Positions 16,948 to 25,930 of a DNA stretch of 64,000 bases are shown in pieces; within the stretch, counting starts at the first letter, position 1, and each line of letters begins with the position of its first letter. A program made the position numbers and the translations under genes. The notes beneath the pieces were generated by a model that was not told the origin of the DNA, made no database searches, and saw only the letters and a list, made by a program, of their open reading frames with translations. The stretch lies in NCBI GenBank assembly GCA_023458535.1, contig JAEWYW010000013.1, forward strand, positions 1 to 64,000, written 5' to 3'. The DNA comes from Bacteroidota bacterium (GTDB lineage: Bacteria > Bacteroidota > Bacteroidia > Flavobacteriales > Weeksellaceae).

Positions 16948-18172
16948 TTTTTTTCACAATAATTTCAGTAGAATTGGGTTGATGGTGGACAAAATTATAG
17001 GCACACTTCCCCATTTCCTCCAACATTTCTGGTCGTCGTAAAAGATCCACAATAAAAGGAGCCGCAAAGAATTCATCGTCAAAACTTTTACCCCCATTTT
17101 CAGCGATCAATCCATCTGCTTCTGGATTTTTCATGTACTGATTTCCAAAAAAAACAGGAATACCAAACGTTGCTGCTTCTAATATATTATGAAGTCCTTT
17201 TGAATGAAAACCTCCACCAACAATAGCTAAATTACCGTAGGAATAAATTTTTGACAGCAACCCAATACAATCTATAATTAAAACAGAAGCATCTTTAAGT
17301 GTTGCCAAACTATGTTCATTGATGTTGCTGTACAATACTGCTTTGGGAAAAGTTTTTTTGATGGCATCTACCCTCTTCAAATCATGAGGAGCGATAATCA
17401 TTTTTATATCTGGGGCTTTAGCATGAATAAGTTCCGCAATTCTTTCCTCTTTTTCCCAAGAGCTTCCAAAGACAATTAATGTTTCCCTATTTTTAAACTC
17501 ACTGATGCCATCTACATTATTATTTCTCTCACTGAGCATTTTTACCCTGTCGAATCGGGTATCACCTGCTGTTGAGGAATTTACTAAACCTATTTGTCGA
17601 GCTATGGCCGTGGAATGTTTTGTTTGATGGAAAATCCAGTTGACGTTGTTTTTCAACTGCTTTACAAACCAATGTCCGTATGGTTTAAAATAAATTTGAG
17701 TTTCATAGAAATATGCAGAAACCACATAAATTCGAGCATGCTGATTTTTTAATTCTTGCAGTAAATAATACCAAAAATCATATTTAACAGTAAAAAAAAT
17801 ATCGGTAGTAAAATTCGACGTGAAATCTTTAATAAAAGATGGTTTATCGAACGGCAAGTAACACACCACATCTGCAATGGTATTTTTCTTTATAACGTTC
17901 TCATAACCTGACGGAGAAAAAAACGTGACCAAAATTTTATGCTGTGGAAAAAGAAATTTCAATTCTTCAAGTACTGGCAAGCCCTGTTCATATTCTCCCA
18001 GACTAGCTGCATGCATCCAAATCACCTTATCTGCCTTTGAAAAACTTGATTTTACTTTTGCACAAGATTGTTTTCTTCCAGCAAGGCCTCGCTTCAATTT
18101 ATAATTGAATGCTGCTCCTACTTTCATTCCGAAAATAAGAAGATTCACAAATATGTTATAAAAAAAACTCAT
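16925..18172 (-). CDS. waaA: 3-deoxy-D-manno-octulosonic acid (Kdo) transferase
   Basis: About 415 residues. The start at 18172 (MSFFYNIF) forms an ATGA overlap with the stop of the DUF1648 gene; a longer open frame reaching 18307 reads back into that gene and is rejected. It has a membrane-anchoring N-terminal helix, then WMHAASLGEYEQG and the C-terminal donor-site segment GGGFHSKGLHNILEAATFG. WaaA adds Kdo to lipid A precursor. It ends convergently with the GT2 gene (23-base overlap). Confidence 0.93.
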   Translation of the reverse strand: MSFFYNIFVNLLIFGMKVGAAFNYKLKRGLAGRKQSCAKVKSSFSKADKVIWMHAASLGEYEQGLPVLEELKFLFPQHKILVTFFSPSGYENVIKKNTIADVVCYLPFDKPSFIKDFTSNFTTDIFFTVKYDFWYYLLQELKNQHARIYVVSAYFYETQIYFKPYGHWFVKQLKNNVNWIFHQTKHSTAIARQIGLVNSSTAGDTRFDRVKMLSERNNNVDGISEFKNRETLIVFGSSWEKEERIAELIHAKAPDIKMIIAPHDLKRVDAIKKTFPKAVLYSNINEHSLATLKDASVLIIDCIGLLSKIYSYGNLAIVGGGFHSKGLHNILEAATFGIPVFFGNQYMKNPEADGLIAENGGKSFDDEFFAAPFIVDLLRRPEMLEEMGKCAYNFVHHQPNSTEIIVKKIMSDFSY

Positions 18173-18633
18173 TTTACGCTCGCTGAAACAATAATAAATG
18201 CCATGGTTAAGAAAAATATCAGAATAATAAACACCCAGTAAGGTATTCTGGAATTTGCTTCTCGATCTTTCTGTAATTTCACAATATGTTCTTGTATACA
18301 AAAACATAACGCATTAATTGCGAAAGTCATTGCCTGTGTAAAAGCACTAGCCAAACCGAACTGGAATTCCCTGTTTTCTTCCGTAATTTCAACTACATAA
18401 TTTCCAGTTTCAGGATACATATCTGCAACTCGTAAACCTGCATATAAAATTAACGCCAAGCCAGGCAGCACCCAAAATAATTTTTTGTTTCCATATCCAT
18501 CAGGTTTACCATCAAAATCAAAATGCACAGGAATGGTTTGGGGAAGTTGTCTGTAATGCTTAAATGCATATGCCCAAATTCCAATAAGCAAGATTAAATT
18601 GATGGTATTTAAAAGAATAGCAACAACGGACAT
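18169..18633 (-). CDS. DUF1648 membrane protein
   Basis: A 154-residue protein with an N-terminal helix, the DUF1648 signature LPQTIPVHFDFDGKPDGYG (about 30-48), and three more hydrophobic segments. It lies three bases after the NlpC/P60 gene and overlaps waaA by ATGA, so it is in the same operon. Function is unknown; DUF1648 occurs in SdpI-type immunity proteins, but this short form gives no reason to assign that role. Confidence 0.82.
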   Translation of the reverse strand: MSVVAILLNTINLILLIGIWAYAFKHYRQLPQTIPVHFDFDGKPDGYGNKKLFWVLPGLALILYAGLRVADMYPETGNYVVEITEENREFQFGLASAFTQAMTFAINALCFCIQEHIVKLQKDREANSRIPYWVFIILIFFLTMAFIIVSASVK

Positions 18634-18636
18634 TCT

Positions 18637-19353
18637 TTACAAAACAGATTTTAAAAACCTTAATTTATGCGTATGCTTATTGAGCTCCTGATTAAATATT
18701 CCTGTAGAATCTAAGGTATCAATTCTTACTTTTCCTGACGCATGAATAATTTTTTGATTTTCAAGCATAATTCCCACATGAATAATTCTTCCTTCAGAAT
18801 TTTCGAAAAATGCCAAATCGCCAGGTTTGGCTTCTTCCACAAAGGTTAAATCCTCACCCACTTCTGCCTGCTGATAAGCGTCCCTAGGGAGTTTAACATT
18901 GTTCACCTTAAAAACCAATTGGGTAAAACCTGAACAATCCACACCAAAAAAACTTTTTCCTCCCCACAAATAGGGAATATTGATGAATTCTTTAGCTGTT
19001 AGTGCAATGCTTTCTCGCAAATCATGACTTCTTCTTGAAGAAACGGCAGGAAATTCAACTTCAGAACCCATTGAAAGAAGTGTTTTACCATCTTTCATCA
19101 TCACAGAAGAGAAATCTTCGGTAATAACATTAGTTTTTCTCTTTGAAAGTTCCGCTTCAGAAACTGCTTTTATTTGTTTGGTATCCATCCAGCCTTCGTA
19201 ACCATCGTAATGCATTTTAATTTTCGTCCAGTTTTTATTGACTTCTAAAATATCGGCACTTTCCCCAAACAACATTTGAGTTACGATTTCTGCCTTATCT
19301 GAATTTTCAGCACGAATAGGCGCTACTGTTACGATACAAATTCCTTTATCCAT
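18637..19353 (-). CDS. NlpC/P60 (C40) cysteine peptidase with SH3 domain
   Basis: A 238-residue protein with bacterial SH3 at about residues 1-65 (VNKNWTKIKMHYDGYEGWM) and an NlpC/P60 catalytic domain at about 110-238. The catalytic Cys is in VDCSGFTQ and the His in IIHVGIML, with IIHASGK following. It lacks a signal peptide, like the cytoplasmic dipeptidyl-peptidase VI/YkfC type that recycles cell-wall peptides. It lies four bases before the DUF1648 gene in the O-methyltransferase to waaA gene group. Confidence 0.88.
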   Translation of the reverse strand: MDKGICIVTVAPIRAENSDKAEIVTQMLFGESADILEVNKNWTKIKMHYDGYEGWMDTKQIKAVSEAELSKRKTNVITEDFSSVMMKDGKTLLSMGSEVEFPAVSSRRSHDLRESIALTAKEFINIPYLWGGKSFFGVDCSGFTQLVFKVNNVKLPRDAYQQAEVGEDLTFVEEAKPGDLAFFENSEGRIIHVGIMLENQKIIHASGKVRIDTLDSTGIFNQELNKHTHKLRFLKSVL

Positions 19354-19411
19354 GGGTATGTTGTGTAAGATTCAAAAAAATGAGTCGTCTTACTTAAGTT
19401 TTATTCAAAAA

Positions 19412-20059
19412 TTACTTTTTAAGAAGCAAATTTACTCCGTCTCGCAAAGGTAAAATAAGATTTTCGAAATCTTCATCTTTTGCAATAAAATCGTTAAGCT
19501 CCTGAATCGTTCTTGTGGATTTTTTTTTGGGATTTTCTTCCAGAACCTTTCCGTACCAAAGCACGTTATCAAAAATAACTACTGCTCCACTTTGGAGTTT
19601 TGGCTTTATGAGATTGAAGTATTCTACATAATTTTCTTTATCGGCATCAATAAAAACAAAATCAAAAACCTCATCTGTATCTTTTAAATAAGCAATAGCA
19701 TCTTCAAGTTTAAAATTGATTTGGGAAGAAAAATTACTTTCAGCAAAATATTTTTTTGGAATGTAGGCTAAATCTTCGTTTACATCTAGTGTGGTAATCA
19801 CTCCATCGGCAGCCAATCCATCGGCAATACATAATGTGGCGTAACCCGTGAAAGTTCCGATTTCCAAAGCGTTTTCAGGCTTTCTCAATTTTGAAATAAT
19901 GGAAAGTAACCTTCCTTGCTGATAGCCCGAAATCATATGAGGCTGTGTCGTTTTTTGGTAGGTTTCTTTACGAAGTCTTTTCAGAATATCAGGTTCCTGA
20001 GATGCATGATCTTCTAAATAACGATCCATTTCTGGACTGGTTTCTTCAAAAAAGCTCAT
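19412..20059 (-). CDS. Class I SAM-dependent O-methyltransferase
   Basis: A 215-residue COMT-type methyltransferase with the SAM-binding motif ALEIGTFTGYATLCIA (about residues 62-77), TLDVNED and the metal-binding DFVFIDADKENY region. The family usually methylates catechol-like or other hydroxyl substrates with a divalent metal; the substrate here is unknown. It is the first gene of a minus-strand group with the peptidase, DUF1648 gene and waaA, about 58 bases before the peptidase. Confidence 0.88.
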   Translation of the reverse strand: MSFFEETSPEMDRYLEDHASQEPDILKRLRKETYQKTTQPHMISGYQQGRLLSIISKLRKPENALEIGTFTGYATLCIADGLAADGVITTLDVNEDLAYIPKKYFAESNFSSQINFKLEDAIAYLKDTDEVFDFVFIDADKENYVEYFNLIKPKLQSGAVVIFDNVLWYGKVLEENPKKKSTRTIQELNDFIAKDEDFENLILPLRDGVNLLLKK

Positions 20060-20101
20060 TCTTTATATTTTATATCAAAAATACGCATTTTACATGGAAA
20101 C

Positions 20102-20140
20102 AAAAAAAACCTTGCTGAAATGTCTCAACAAGGTTTATAG
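20102..20140 (-). terminator. Terminator after the OmpA-family gene
   Basis: AAACCTTG (20107-20114) pairs with CAAGGTTT (20129-20136) with a 14-base loop. On the minus strand a long T-run follows the stem, so it ends the ompA-like transcript before the O-methyltransferase group. Confidence 0.8.
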
Positions 20141-20157
20141 TTAATTTTAATAATGTA

Positions 20158-20997
20158 TTATTTATTATTCGGAGCAATGTTCATTAATTTCATAAACTCG
20201 TCTAACTTCGGCATAATAATAATCTCGGTTCTACGGTTTTCTGCTCTTCCCGAAACGCTCATATTGGTTGATTTAGGATTGTATTCAGATCTACCTCCTG
20301 CAGTTATTCTTGCAGGATCAACACCAAACTGAGTTTGAAGAACTTTTGCTACCGCTGTACCTCTTAACGCAGATAAATCCCAGTTATCTCTTGGCAAATT
20401 CGGTGAATTTAGCGGAGCATTATCGGTATTCCCTTCGATAAGAACTGAATATTTATCGTAATCGTTAATTACTTTAGCAACTTTACCTAATACCTCCTGT
20501 GCGGCTGGCAATACATTGTAATCTCCTGTTTTATACAACATTTTGTCTGATAAAGAAATCATTACCACACCTTTTAAAACTTTTACTTGTACATCTTCAT
20601 CGGTTACATTATCCAACGATCTTTTTAACTTGTTAGACAATGCAAGATTCAGACTGTCATTTTTAGCATTTGAAGAAATTAATTGTTTGATGTATGCATT
20701 CGAAGCATTGATTTCGCCCACCAGCTTATCGATATTGGCTGAACTTTTCCCTGTATTGCTTAAACACGCATCCAAAGAAGATTTTAGCGCATCGTTTTGT
20801 CTTGTTAACAGATCGTTCTGACTGGTTAAACCTGCGTTTTGAGACTTTAAACTTTGTATTTCGCTTTGTCTCTCACCAATATTTTCAACACACTGTTTGT
20901 AGTTGGTGTTTAATGCATCATATTGTTTTTTACTAATACACGACGTCATCATTCCAAGTGCCATTGTAGAAACGGCAAACATTTTTAATAGCTTCAT
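20158..20997 (-). CDS. OmpA-family lipoprotein
   Basis: About 279 residues. The chosen start (MKLLKMFAV, 20997) gives a lipoprotein signal with MMTSC. It has a coiled-coil stretch (about 25-95, heptads rich in Q, N, L) and a C-terminal OmpA/MotB peptidoglycan-binding domain with EGNTDNAPL, NWDLSALRGTAV and GRAENRRTEIIIMP. It probably links the outer membrane to peptidoglycan. A longer open frame to 21036 starts with an unlikely N-terminus. Upstream is the divergent tilS. Confidence 0.9.
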   Translation of the reverse strand: MKLLKMFAVSTMALGMMTSCISKKQYDALNTNYKQCVENIGERQSEIQSLKSQNAGLTSQNDLLTRQNDALKSSLDACLSNTGKSSANIDKLVGEINASNAYIKQLISSNAKNDSLNLALSNKLKRSLDNVTDEDVQVKVLKGVVMISLSDKMLYKTGDYNVLPAAQEVLGKVAKVINDYDKYSVLIEGNTDNAPLNSPNLPRDNWDLSALRGTAVAKVLQTQFGVDPARITAGGRSEYNPKSTNMSVSGRAENRRTEIIIMPKLDEFMKLMNIAPNNK

Positions 20998-21050
20998 AAA
21001 GTAAATTTTTATTTCAGTCAAAGTTAGGGAAATCAATTGGAAAGATAAAT

Positions 21051-21058
21051 TATCTTTG
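21051..21058 (+). promoter_or_regulatory. -7 element before tilS
   Basis: TATCTTTG matches TAnnTTTG and lies 22 bases before the tilS start. The nearest upstream TTG (21037-21039) is 11 bases away, shorter than usual. Confidence 0.4.
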
Positions 21059-21080
21059 CTTAAAGAAACCTTAAAAAGCC

Positions 21081-22406
21081 ATGCTCACCCATTTGCTGTT
21101 CGAAAATGAACTTAAAAAAACACTTCACCAACCCAACAATTTCAGGTATTTGCTGGCTGTAAGTGGTGGAGCGGATTCAATGGTGATGGCGAATTTATTT
21201 AAAGATTTAAATTTATCTTTTGAAATTGCCCACGTGAACTATAAACTGCGTGGTGAAAGCTCAGATTTAGATCAGAAAACTGTGGTAGATTTTGCTCAAG
21301 AACATCAAATCCCCATTCACATTTATGAAGTTACGGAGAAAGACGAAAAACCAGAAGGTTCGATACAAGTATGGGCAAGAAATATTCGGTATTCTTTTTT
21401 TAAGAAGATTCAGGAAGAGGAAAACATTGAGTATTTGGTGACCGCTCATCATCTCAACGACCAACTGGAGACCTTCATTATCAATCTTTCAAAAGCCTCG
21501 GGAATAACTGGTTTGAGTGGAATCACGAATAATGAAAATAATGTTTTAAGACCTCTTTTAAAGTTTTCAAAAGAAGATATTTATCGTTTTGCAGCTGAAA
21601 ATAATATTGAATTTCGCGAAGATGAAAGCAATAAAAAAAATGATTATTTACGGAACAAAATCAGGAATGAGATTACTCCACTGCTTTTAGACACCAACAA
21701 TCATTTTTTGGAAAATTTTTCAACCAGTATAACCATTTTAAATCAGGCAAAAGATTTTATCAACCAACAAATTGATGCGATTTTCAAGAAACTGATCATT
21801 TCCCAAAACCATAATGAAATCATTGTCGACCGCGAGCAATTGGCTTCGGAAAGCCAGTTTGTTCAATTTGAAATCCTAAAAAAAATTGGAGTCACCAACC
21901 ACACCGAGATCATAAAAATCTTACAGACTCCAACAGGCAGTTTATTTAATACCTTTTCGCACCAGATCATTATTCATAGAAATCAACTCATCATCAGCTG
22001 GAAAAAAGAAAACCCAACTGAAGAAAATAAAATAATGTTGATTGAAACTTGTACTTCACATCATCAAAAATTTAAATTAGAAAATAAAATTGTCCACATA
22101 GACGAAATCTATAATAGCTTTTCTTGGGATTTTGATTCTTCAAAAATATATTTTCCGCTCTACCTGCGAAAGAAAGAAGCAGGTGACACCTTTTTTCCTG
22201 TAGGGTTTCATGGAAGTAAGAAGGTGGGAAAATTTTTTAAGGACGAAAAATTGTCTATTTTAGCCAAGCAAAAAATTTGGCTATTGAGTGATGCTCAAAA
22301 TAATGTTTTGGGAGTTATTCCGTTTAGACAAGACCGAAGATTTGCGGCAAACAACAATACTACAAACATTCTTACAATATACAATGAAAAGAGCAATGAA
22401 GTTTAA
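21081..22406 (+). CDS. tilS: tRNA(Ile)-lysidine synthetase
   Basis: A 441-residue PP-loop ATPase. The N-terminal domain has AVSGGADSMVM and AHHLNDQLET; a C-terminal TilS domain has PVGFHGSKKVGKFFKDEK. It makes lysidine in the anticodon of tRNA-Ile (CAT) so that it reads AUA; the gene is essential in most bacteria. The start overlaps no other gene; the 3' end overlaps dsbD by about 11 bases, so the two are co-transcribed. Confidence 0.95.
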   Translation: MLTHLLFENELKKTLHQPNNFRYLLAVSGGADSMVMANLFKDLNLSFEIAHVNYKLRGESSDLDQKTVVDFAQEHQIPIHIYEVTEKDEKPEGSIQVWARNIRYSFFKKIQEEENIEYLVTAHHLNDQLETFIINLSKASGITGLSGITNNENNVLRPLLKFSKEDIYRFAAENNIEFREDESNKKNDYLRNKIRNEITPLLLDTNNHFLENFSTSITILNQAKDFINQQIDAIFKKLIISQNHNEIIVDREQLASESQFVQFEILKKIGVTNHTEIIKILQTPTGSLFNTFSHQIIIHRNQLIISWKKENPTEENKIMLIETCTSHHQKFKLENKIVHIDEIYNSFSWDFDSSKIYFPLYLRKKEAGDTFFPVGFHGSKKVGKFFKDEKLSILAKQKIWLLSDAQNNVLGVIPFRQDRRFAANNNTTNILTIYNEKSNEV

Positions 22407-24474
22407 GAACTGGTTATTTTTTATAGCAATATTTTTATTCTCCACAGCATCTGCGCAGATAAAAAACCCTGTAAAATTTAAATTCGATGTTAAGGAAGTT
22501 GGCGACAACCAATATGAAGCGGTTTTGAGCGCCACCATGGAAAGTGGTTGGCATATTTACTCCAGAGACCTGCCGCCAGATACAGGAATACCCACTGAAT
22601 ATAAAGTAACTGGAAAGAACATTGAGCTCATTGGGAAATTTCAGGAAGTAGGTAAAAAGAAAACAGAATTTTCAGAAGCTTTTGGAGGAACAATAGTATA
22701 TTATTCCAATAATGCAGATTTTAAACAAAAATTTAAACTAAAAGATCCCACTAAACCAGGTGATGTAGTTGCCGAAATTACTTATCAAACATGTGATGAT
22801 AGGGTTTGTCTGGCTCCCAATACTTTAGAATTTAATAAGGCTGTTGCATCCAAAACGGGCGCAAAAGCTGAAGAAAATCCAGAAGATACCAAAACCGAAA
22901 CAGTTGCAGCAGTAGATTCTTCTAGAGTAGAAACCGTAGTAGAAAACCCTAAAACAGGTACTATCACTGTAGCAGAAGCTTCAAAATTAGATCCTACAAA
23001 ACTAAAAATTGAAAGTATCGATTTTAAAAACCCATTGACTGATTGCGGAACAAAAACAGAATCCAATGACGAAAACTACTGGACTTACCTATTTCTCGGC
23101 TTTATTGGTGGCTTAATTGCGTTGCTTACGCCGTGCGTATTCCCAATGATTCCGCTAACGGTATCTTTCTTTACAAAAGGTAGTATGAACAAAGCAAAAG
23201 GCAAGAGAGATGCACTTATTTACGGTTTTTTTATCCTCTTGATTTTCGTTTTACTAAGTGTTCCTTTTCACCTAATTGATGGTATTGCGGGAAATATTTT
23301 TAACCAGATCTCGACGAGTGTCTGGCTGAACATTTTCTTCTTTATTATTTTCATTTTCTTTGCAGGAAGTTTCTTTGGATATTACGATATTACATTACCA
23401 AGCTCCATTGCCAACAAATCTTCAAAAGCTGAAGAAGCAGGAGGATTAATTGGTATATTTTTCATGGCGCTGACTTTAGTAATCGTTTCTTTCTCTTGTA
23501 CAGGTCCTATCTTAGGAAGTCTATTAGGAAGTGCTGTTACGGGTTCTACAAATGTTCCCATGTTGTTAACATTCGCTTTAGGTGGTTTTGGTTTGGCTTG
23601 GGCAATTGTATTCGGATTACTGGCACTGTTCCCACAGGCGCTTCAAAGTTTACCGAAGTCTGGAGGTTGGATGAATACGGTAAAAGTAGTTTTAGGATTT
23701 ATTGAATTAGGACTTGCTTTAAAATTCTTATCAAAAGCAGACTTAGTTTCTAAAACATTCTTGCTAAAGAGAGAACTTTTCATCGTATTGTGGATCATTA
23801 TCACCCTAGGGTTGGTTTTATATTTGTTTGGAATTATAAGATTCCCACACGATGATAAAAAACCAAAGATATCATTGGGTAGAAAACTTTTCGGAGTTTT
23901 AGGCATAGGATTTCTGATTTATCTGATCCAAGGATTATTACCAGCAGAAAGGCCAAAACTGCAGTTGTTAAGTGGAATTTTGCCACCACTTAATGTAAGT
24001 TATTTTCACGACGAAAATGATGGTATTTTAGGAATGCATCCTGAACATGATTTCTTCTCTGCAATAGAACTTGCCAAAAAAGAAAACAAACCTATTCTAA
24101 TAGATTTTACGGGTTACGGTTGCGAAAACTGTCGTAAAATGGAAGAATTCGTTTGGAGCGAACCCGATATACTGCCTATTCTTCAGAATGATGTAGTGTT
24201 AGCTTCTCTCTATGTTGACGATAAGGAAGAACTTCCTGAGGCCGCACAAACGAAAATAGATATGGGTGGTGGACAAATGAAAAAAATAAAAACCATAGGC
24301 GACAGATGGAGCATGTTCCAACAGGTGAACTTCAATAATAACTCCCAACCACACTATGTATTGATGACGCCTGATGGCAAAGTAATCAACACTCCTGTTT
24401 CTGGATATATGCCAAAAGAGGATTTTAAGAAATTTCTGGAATGCGGAGTTCAATATTTTAAAAATAAAAAATAA
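22396..24474 (+). CDS. dsbD: Thiol:disulfide interchange protein DsbD
   Basis: About 692 residues with a signal peptide (MKFKNWLFFIAIFLFSTASA), an N-terminal periplasmic DsbD-alpha domain with the Cys pair of TCDDRVCLAP, a central eight-helix domain with two redox Cys (LLTPCVFPMIP and FSCTGPILG), and a C-terminal thioredoxin domain with YGCENCRKM. It carries electrons from the cytoplasm to the periplasm. The open frame extends back to 22288 inside tilS; starts at 22384 and 22396 are both plausible, overlapping tilS by 23 or 11 bases. Confidence 0.93.
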   Translation: MKFKNWLFFIAIFLFSTASAQIKNPVKFKFDVKEVGDNQYEAVLSATMESGWHIYSRDLPPDTGIPTEYKVTGKNIELIGKFQEVGKKKTEFSEAFGGTIVYYSNNADFKQKFKLKDPTKPGDVVAEITYQTCDDRVCLAPNTLEFNKAVASKTGAKAEENPEDTKTETVAAVDSSRVETVVENPKTGTITVAEASKLDPTKLKIESIDFKNPLTDCGTKTESNDENYWTYLFLGFIGGLIALLTPCVFPMIPLTVSFFTKGSMNKAKGKRDALIYGFFILLIFVLLSVPFHLIDGIAGNIFNQISTSVWLNIFFFIIFIFFAGSFFGYYDITLPSSIANKSSKAEEAGGLIGIFFMALTLVIVSFSCTGPILGSLLGSAVTGSTNVPMLLTFALGGFGLAWAIVFGLLALFPQALQSLPKSGGWMNTVKVVLGFIELGLALKFLSKADLVSKTFLLKRELFIVLWIIITLGLVLYLFGIIRFPHDDKKPKISLGRKLFGVLGIGFLIYLIQGLLPAERPKLQLLSGILPPLNVSYFHDENDGILGMHPEHDFFSAIELAKKENKPILIDFTGYGCENCRKMEEFVWSEPDILPILQNDVVLASLYVDDKEELPEAAQTKIDMGGGQMKKIKTIGDRWSMFQQVNFNNNSQPHYVLMTPDGKVINTPVSGYMPKEDFKKFLECGVQYFKNKK

Positions 24475-24486
24475 AATTGAAACGAT

Positions 24487-24520
24487 AAAAAAACCTAGTC
24501 TTGAAGGACTAGGTTTTTTT
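24487..24520 (+). terminator. Terminator after tilS-dsbD
   Basis: AAACCTAGTC (24491-24500) pairs with GACTAGGTTT (24507-24516) around a 6-base loop, followed by a T-run. It ends the tilS-dsbD transcript. Confidence 0.88.
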
Positions 24521-24616
24521 TGCCTTATTAATTTTCAACACAAAAATCATACATTATTTTTTCGTGAACATGCTTCTTTTTTGGTGCTCATTTATTATTT
24601 TTGAGAAAACAGTTTC

Positions 24617-25135
24617 ATGAAAAAAATATTTCTTCTTATTCCCATACTAATCATCACCATTTCTTGTCAGAAAAAAGACAATACAACAAGCGATTCAAAC
24701 CCCTCAAAAATTGATAGTACTGCGATTATTGACTCCCTTAACAGGGCAAGAACAAAAATAAATGACAGCATTAGAAATAAAGATAGATTCCCATCACTAA
24801 TTGGAACGCATACCATATCTCACGATTTGATTGGAAAAGGGAATGTCAAATTTACCAAGGTGGATGGCAACGGTAACGAATATTTGGTAGATGGCAGAAC
24901 AAAATCAGGGAAAAACTACCTCACCATCAATGGAAGTGCTTCACGGGTCTCTGAAAAGCATTTTAATTTCACGGGAAAAATTATTCAGAGTATTCAAGAT
25001 AATGACAATGGCAAAGTTTATACCCGAAACACTACCAAAACTTTCATGACTAAAGATGGTGGAAAAACATGGCGGCTGCAGGAGAAAGACCCCAATCCTT
25101 CTGGCTTTGTAGATATTATTGAAATTAAATTTTAA
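24617..25135 (+). CDS. Lipoprotein of unknown function
   Basis: A 172-residue lipoprotein (lipobox ITISC, then QKKDN). After a Ser/Asn/Thr-rich linker comes a helical segment (SLNRARTKINDSIRNKDRF) and a beta-rich C-terminal domain of about 100 residues with KTFMTKDGGKTWRLQEK. I do not recognise the family. TATTTTTG at 24596-24603 is a possible -7 element. Eleven bases separate it from the alpha/beta hydrolase, so they may be co-transcribed. Confidence 0.75.
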   Translation: MKKIFLLIPILIITISCQKKDNTTSDSNPSKIDSTAIIDSLNRARTKINDSIRNKDRFPSLIGTHTISHDLIGKGNVKFTKVDGNGNEYLVDGRTKSGKNYLTINGSASRVSEKHFNFTGKIIQSIQDNDNGKVYTRNTTKTFMTKDGGKTWRLQEKDPNPSGFVDIIEIKF

Positions 25136-25146
25136 AAAGAAAAGCA

Positions 25147-25929
25147 ATGTTGAATTTTGAAATAAATGGTGCAGGAAAAGAAAATCTCGTATTGCTTCAC
25201 GGCTTTATGGAGAACACCACCATCTGGAAATATATGGAACCTTTTCTGTCGGATAAGTTTACCATTATAAAAATTGATTTACCAGGACACGGAAAATCGG
25301 ACATTATCGCTGAGGTTCAGACTATGGAATTGATGGCGGATGCCGTAAAAGAAGTTTGTGATCACCTACAAATTTCAAATTTCCATCTGTTGGGCCATTC
25401 AATGGGAGGTTATATTTCTTTGGCATTTGCGGAAAAATATCCAAAAGATCTAAAAACAATGACTCTATTTTTCTCCACCTATTTTGCCGATGATGAAGAG
25501 AAAAAAAAGACCCGCGAAAAAAGTTTAAGAATTATTAAAGAAGCTTTCCCTAACTACGCAAAAGCAGGGATACCGAACCTTTTCAACAGCAATGAATTTG
25601 ATGTTTTGGAAAGTGAAATAGATTTTGCTAAAGAAGTGGCACTTTCCACCAATAATATGGGTGCATTGGCCAGCACAAAAGGTATGATTGAAAGAACCGA
25701 CAAATCAAAAGTGATGGAAAATTTTGAAGGTAAAATATTGGTGATTGCAGGAAAACACGACAATGCTGTAAGAACATCTGCTACAATTGAAAACCTTCCA
25801 GATTCTACCAATATTAAATCTTATGTTTTAGATTGTGGTCATAATGGTCACCTTGAAAAACCGTCTATCTGTGGAGAAATCATCAATACAGAGCTGCTTC
25901 ACAATTTACCGAAAAATTTAGTTTTGTAA
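25147..25929 (+). CDS. Alpha/beta hydrolase
   Basis: A 260-residue hydrolase fold protein with the oxyanion segment VLLHGFMENTTIW, the nucleophile elbow LLGHSMGGY (Ser about residue 86), a late Asp (AGKHDNA) and the catalytic His in CGHNGHLEKP. No signal peptide, so cytoplasmic. It resembles esterase or MenH/BioH-like enzymes, but no substrate can be given. It lies between two lipoprotein genes (11 and 1 bases away) in a likely three-gene operon. Confidence 0.88.
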   Translation: MLNFEINGAGKENLVLLHGFMENTTIWKYMEPFLSDKFTIIKIDLPGHGKSDIIAEVQTMELMADAVKEVCDHLQISNFHLLGHSMGGYISLAFAEKYPKDLKTMTLFFSTYFADDEEKKKTREKSLRIIKEAFPNYAKAGIPNLFNSNEFDVLESEIDFAKEVALSTNNMGALASTKGMIERTDKSKVMENFEGKILVIAGKHDNAVRTSATIENLPDSTNIKSYVLDCGHNGHLEKPSICGEIINTELLHNLPKNLVL

Positions 25930-25930
25930 T

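Noticed and set aside
18173..18307. N-terminal extension of waaA
   Set aside because: It reads inside the DUF1648 gene in another frame; the ATGA overlap at 18172 gives the natural start.
22288..22395. N-terminal extension of dsbD
   Set aside because: It lies inside tilS and would hide the signal peptide; starts at 22384 or 22396 are better.
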